Positions 63,518 to 64,000 of a stretch of 64,000 nucleotides of DNA are shown here, piece by piece. This stretch comes from Shewanella fidelis ATCC BAA-318 (GTDB lineage Bacteria > Pseudomonadota > Gammaproteobacteria > Enterobacterales > Shewanellaceae), in assembly GCF_000518605.1 (NCBI RefSeq), contig NZ_JADX01000022.1, forward strand, positions 1 to 64,000, read 5' to 3'. Every line of letters starts with the position of its first letter. Positions within the stretch are counted from its first letter, which is position 1. The notes under the pieces were generated by a model, which worked only from the letters and a program-made list of their open reading frames with translations, ran no database searches and was not told where the DNA came from. A program made the position numbers and the translations under genes.

Positions 63518-63638
63518 AATCATTCCGTTGTGATGACTTTTAGACTAAGTAACCAAGCTACTCATTACTTTTTACACTTTATTTTTAGATGGCTCAGATT
63601 TAAACGAAGCCAGTCTTTCGCTACATATTCACATGGGG

Positions 63639-64000
63639 ATGGTTTTGAGCGAATATTCTTATAATGAACTTTTAAACAACGTAGTGAGCTCTGCACTGCT
63701 TCATCTATATTTAACCGTTGATGAAAGTACTCGCTTTATTCCTAAAGCCCAGCGTAATAGCTTGTTGGTTCGCTATTTAAAACCCAAATTAAAGTTATCT
63801 TCGCATCGGCCTGTAAAAAATGAGCTAAGAAAGTTGCTTGCGATAGGGCGCTCTGAAAATGAAAGTTTAGAGAGCAAGTTGAATGAGCTAAATAAATTGT
63901 TTGTACAAAGGGGCGCAAACCCGAATGATGCAGATAAGCTATTTAATTTGCTGGAACTATTGAGGATTGAGTACCAGTTAGATAGTCGTTTTGTATTTGA
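63639..64000 (+). CDS. DUF2913-like protein, N-terminal part (cut by window end)
   Basis: An open frame with no stop runs from ATG 63639 (also ATG 63633) to the window edge, about 120 residues. The segment SSALLHLYLTVDESTRFIPKAQRNSLLVRYLKPKLKLS, followed by KNELRKLLAIGRSENESLESKLNELNKLF and DKLFNLLELLRIEYQLDSRFVF, resembles DUF2913 proteins of Vibrio and Shewanella. Function unknown. The exact start is uncertain. Confidence 0.6.
   Translation, partial: MVLSEYSYNELLNNVVSSALLHLYLTVDESTRFIPKAQRNSLLVRYLKPKLKLSSHRPVKNELRKLLAIGRSENESLESKLNELNKLFVQRGANPNDADKLFNLLELLRIEYQLDSRFVF

Overview
The window reads as chromosome of a Shewanella-like marine gammaproteobacterium (Alteromonadales). The main reasons are an OmcA/MtrC-family outer-surface multihaem lipoprotein cytochrome, a complete octahaem sulfite reductase (sir) locus with its own haem-lyase genes, a MesX/MesD methionine synthase pair, and many housekeeping genes whose closest remembered relatives are enterobacterial or Shewanella (udp, uvrD, ubiA, yedF, yeeN, elaA). 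It is mostly ordinary core chromosome with one clear accessory patch (about 48.6-51.2 kb) and scattered copies of a short dispersed repeat. No rRNA, tRNA, CRISPR array, prophage or transposase gene was seen.

0-13 kb: the tail of an unidentified protein, yedF, a YebC-family gene (yeeN type), a LysR gene divergent from an NTF2-like protein, a lone OmcA/MtrC-family cytochrome with only nine CXXCH haem motifs, a LysR gene divergent from an EmrAB-like efflux pair, elaA, a radical-SAM gene, and two overlapping LysR paralogues. 12.7-31.2 kb: an OmpA-like porin, a MscS channel, a uridine phosphorylase gene facing a Tsx-like nucleoside channel, an NfeD plus two-SPFH operon, a Nudix hydrolase, a PAS-GGDEF-EAL protein preceded by a 44-codon small ORF, RidA, UvrD, UbiA, two unassigned membrane proteins, an esterase and a MazG-like NTP pyrophosphatase. 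A frame-split gene remnant lies before the nhaC antiporter.

33.5-48.5 kb is the functional centre: a dissimilatory sulfite reduction locus. Leftward genes encode a dedicated haem lyase (sirE CcmF-like, sirF CcmH-like, sirG thioredoxin-like). Rightward genes encode SirA (seven CXXCH haems plus one CX15CH haem), a rhodanese-like protein, an FKBP isomerase with a Met/Gly-rich tail, a CcmI-like TPR protein, the SirC ferredoxin and SirD quinol dehydrogenase subunits, and then NosL, NosD, NosF and NosY homologues. No NosZ is present in the window. Because octahaem sulfite reductases of this type carry a haem-Cu(I) active site, the simplest reading is that NosLDFY and perhaps the Met-rich FKBP supply copper to SirA. 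A ToxR/CadC-type membrane regulator follows.

48.6-51.2 kb is a cassette-like accessory patch: an AT-rich GNAT acetyltransferase flanked by two homologous, strongly base-paired elements in inverted orientation, then an LprI-like protein and a frameshifted DUF6435-type pseudogene. 51.3-64 kb: TetR plus a DUF1992 protein, a PAP2 phosphatase fused to a probable outer-membrane barrel, a TauE/SafE transporter, mesX-mesD, the fullest copy of the dispersed repeat, a 929-residue protein of unknown function, an EamA-type transporter, a second OmpA-like protein, a 46-codon basic small ORF and the start of a DUF2913-like gene cut by the window edge.

All assignments come from reading the sequence and from remembered family knowledge. 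No database search was run.
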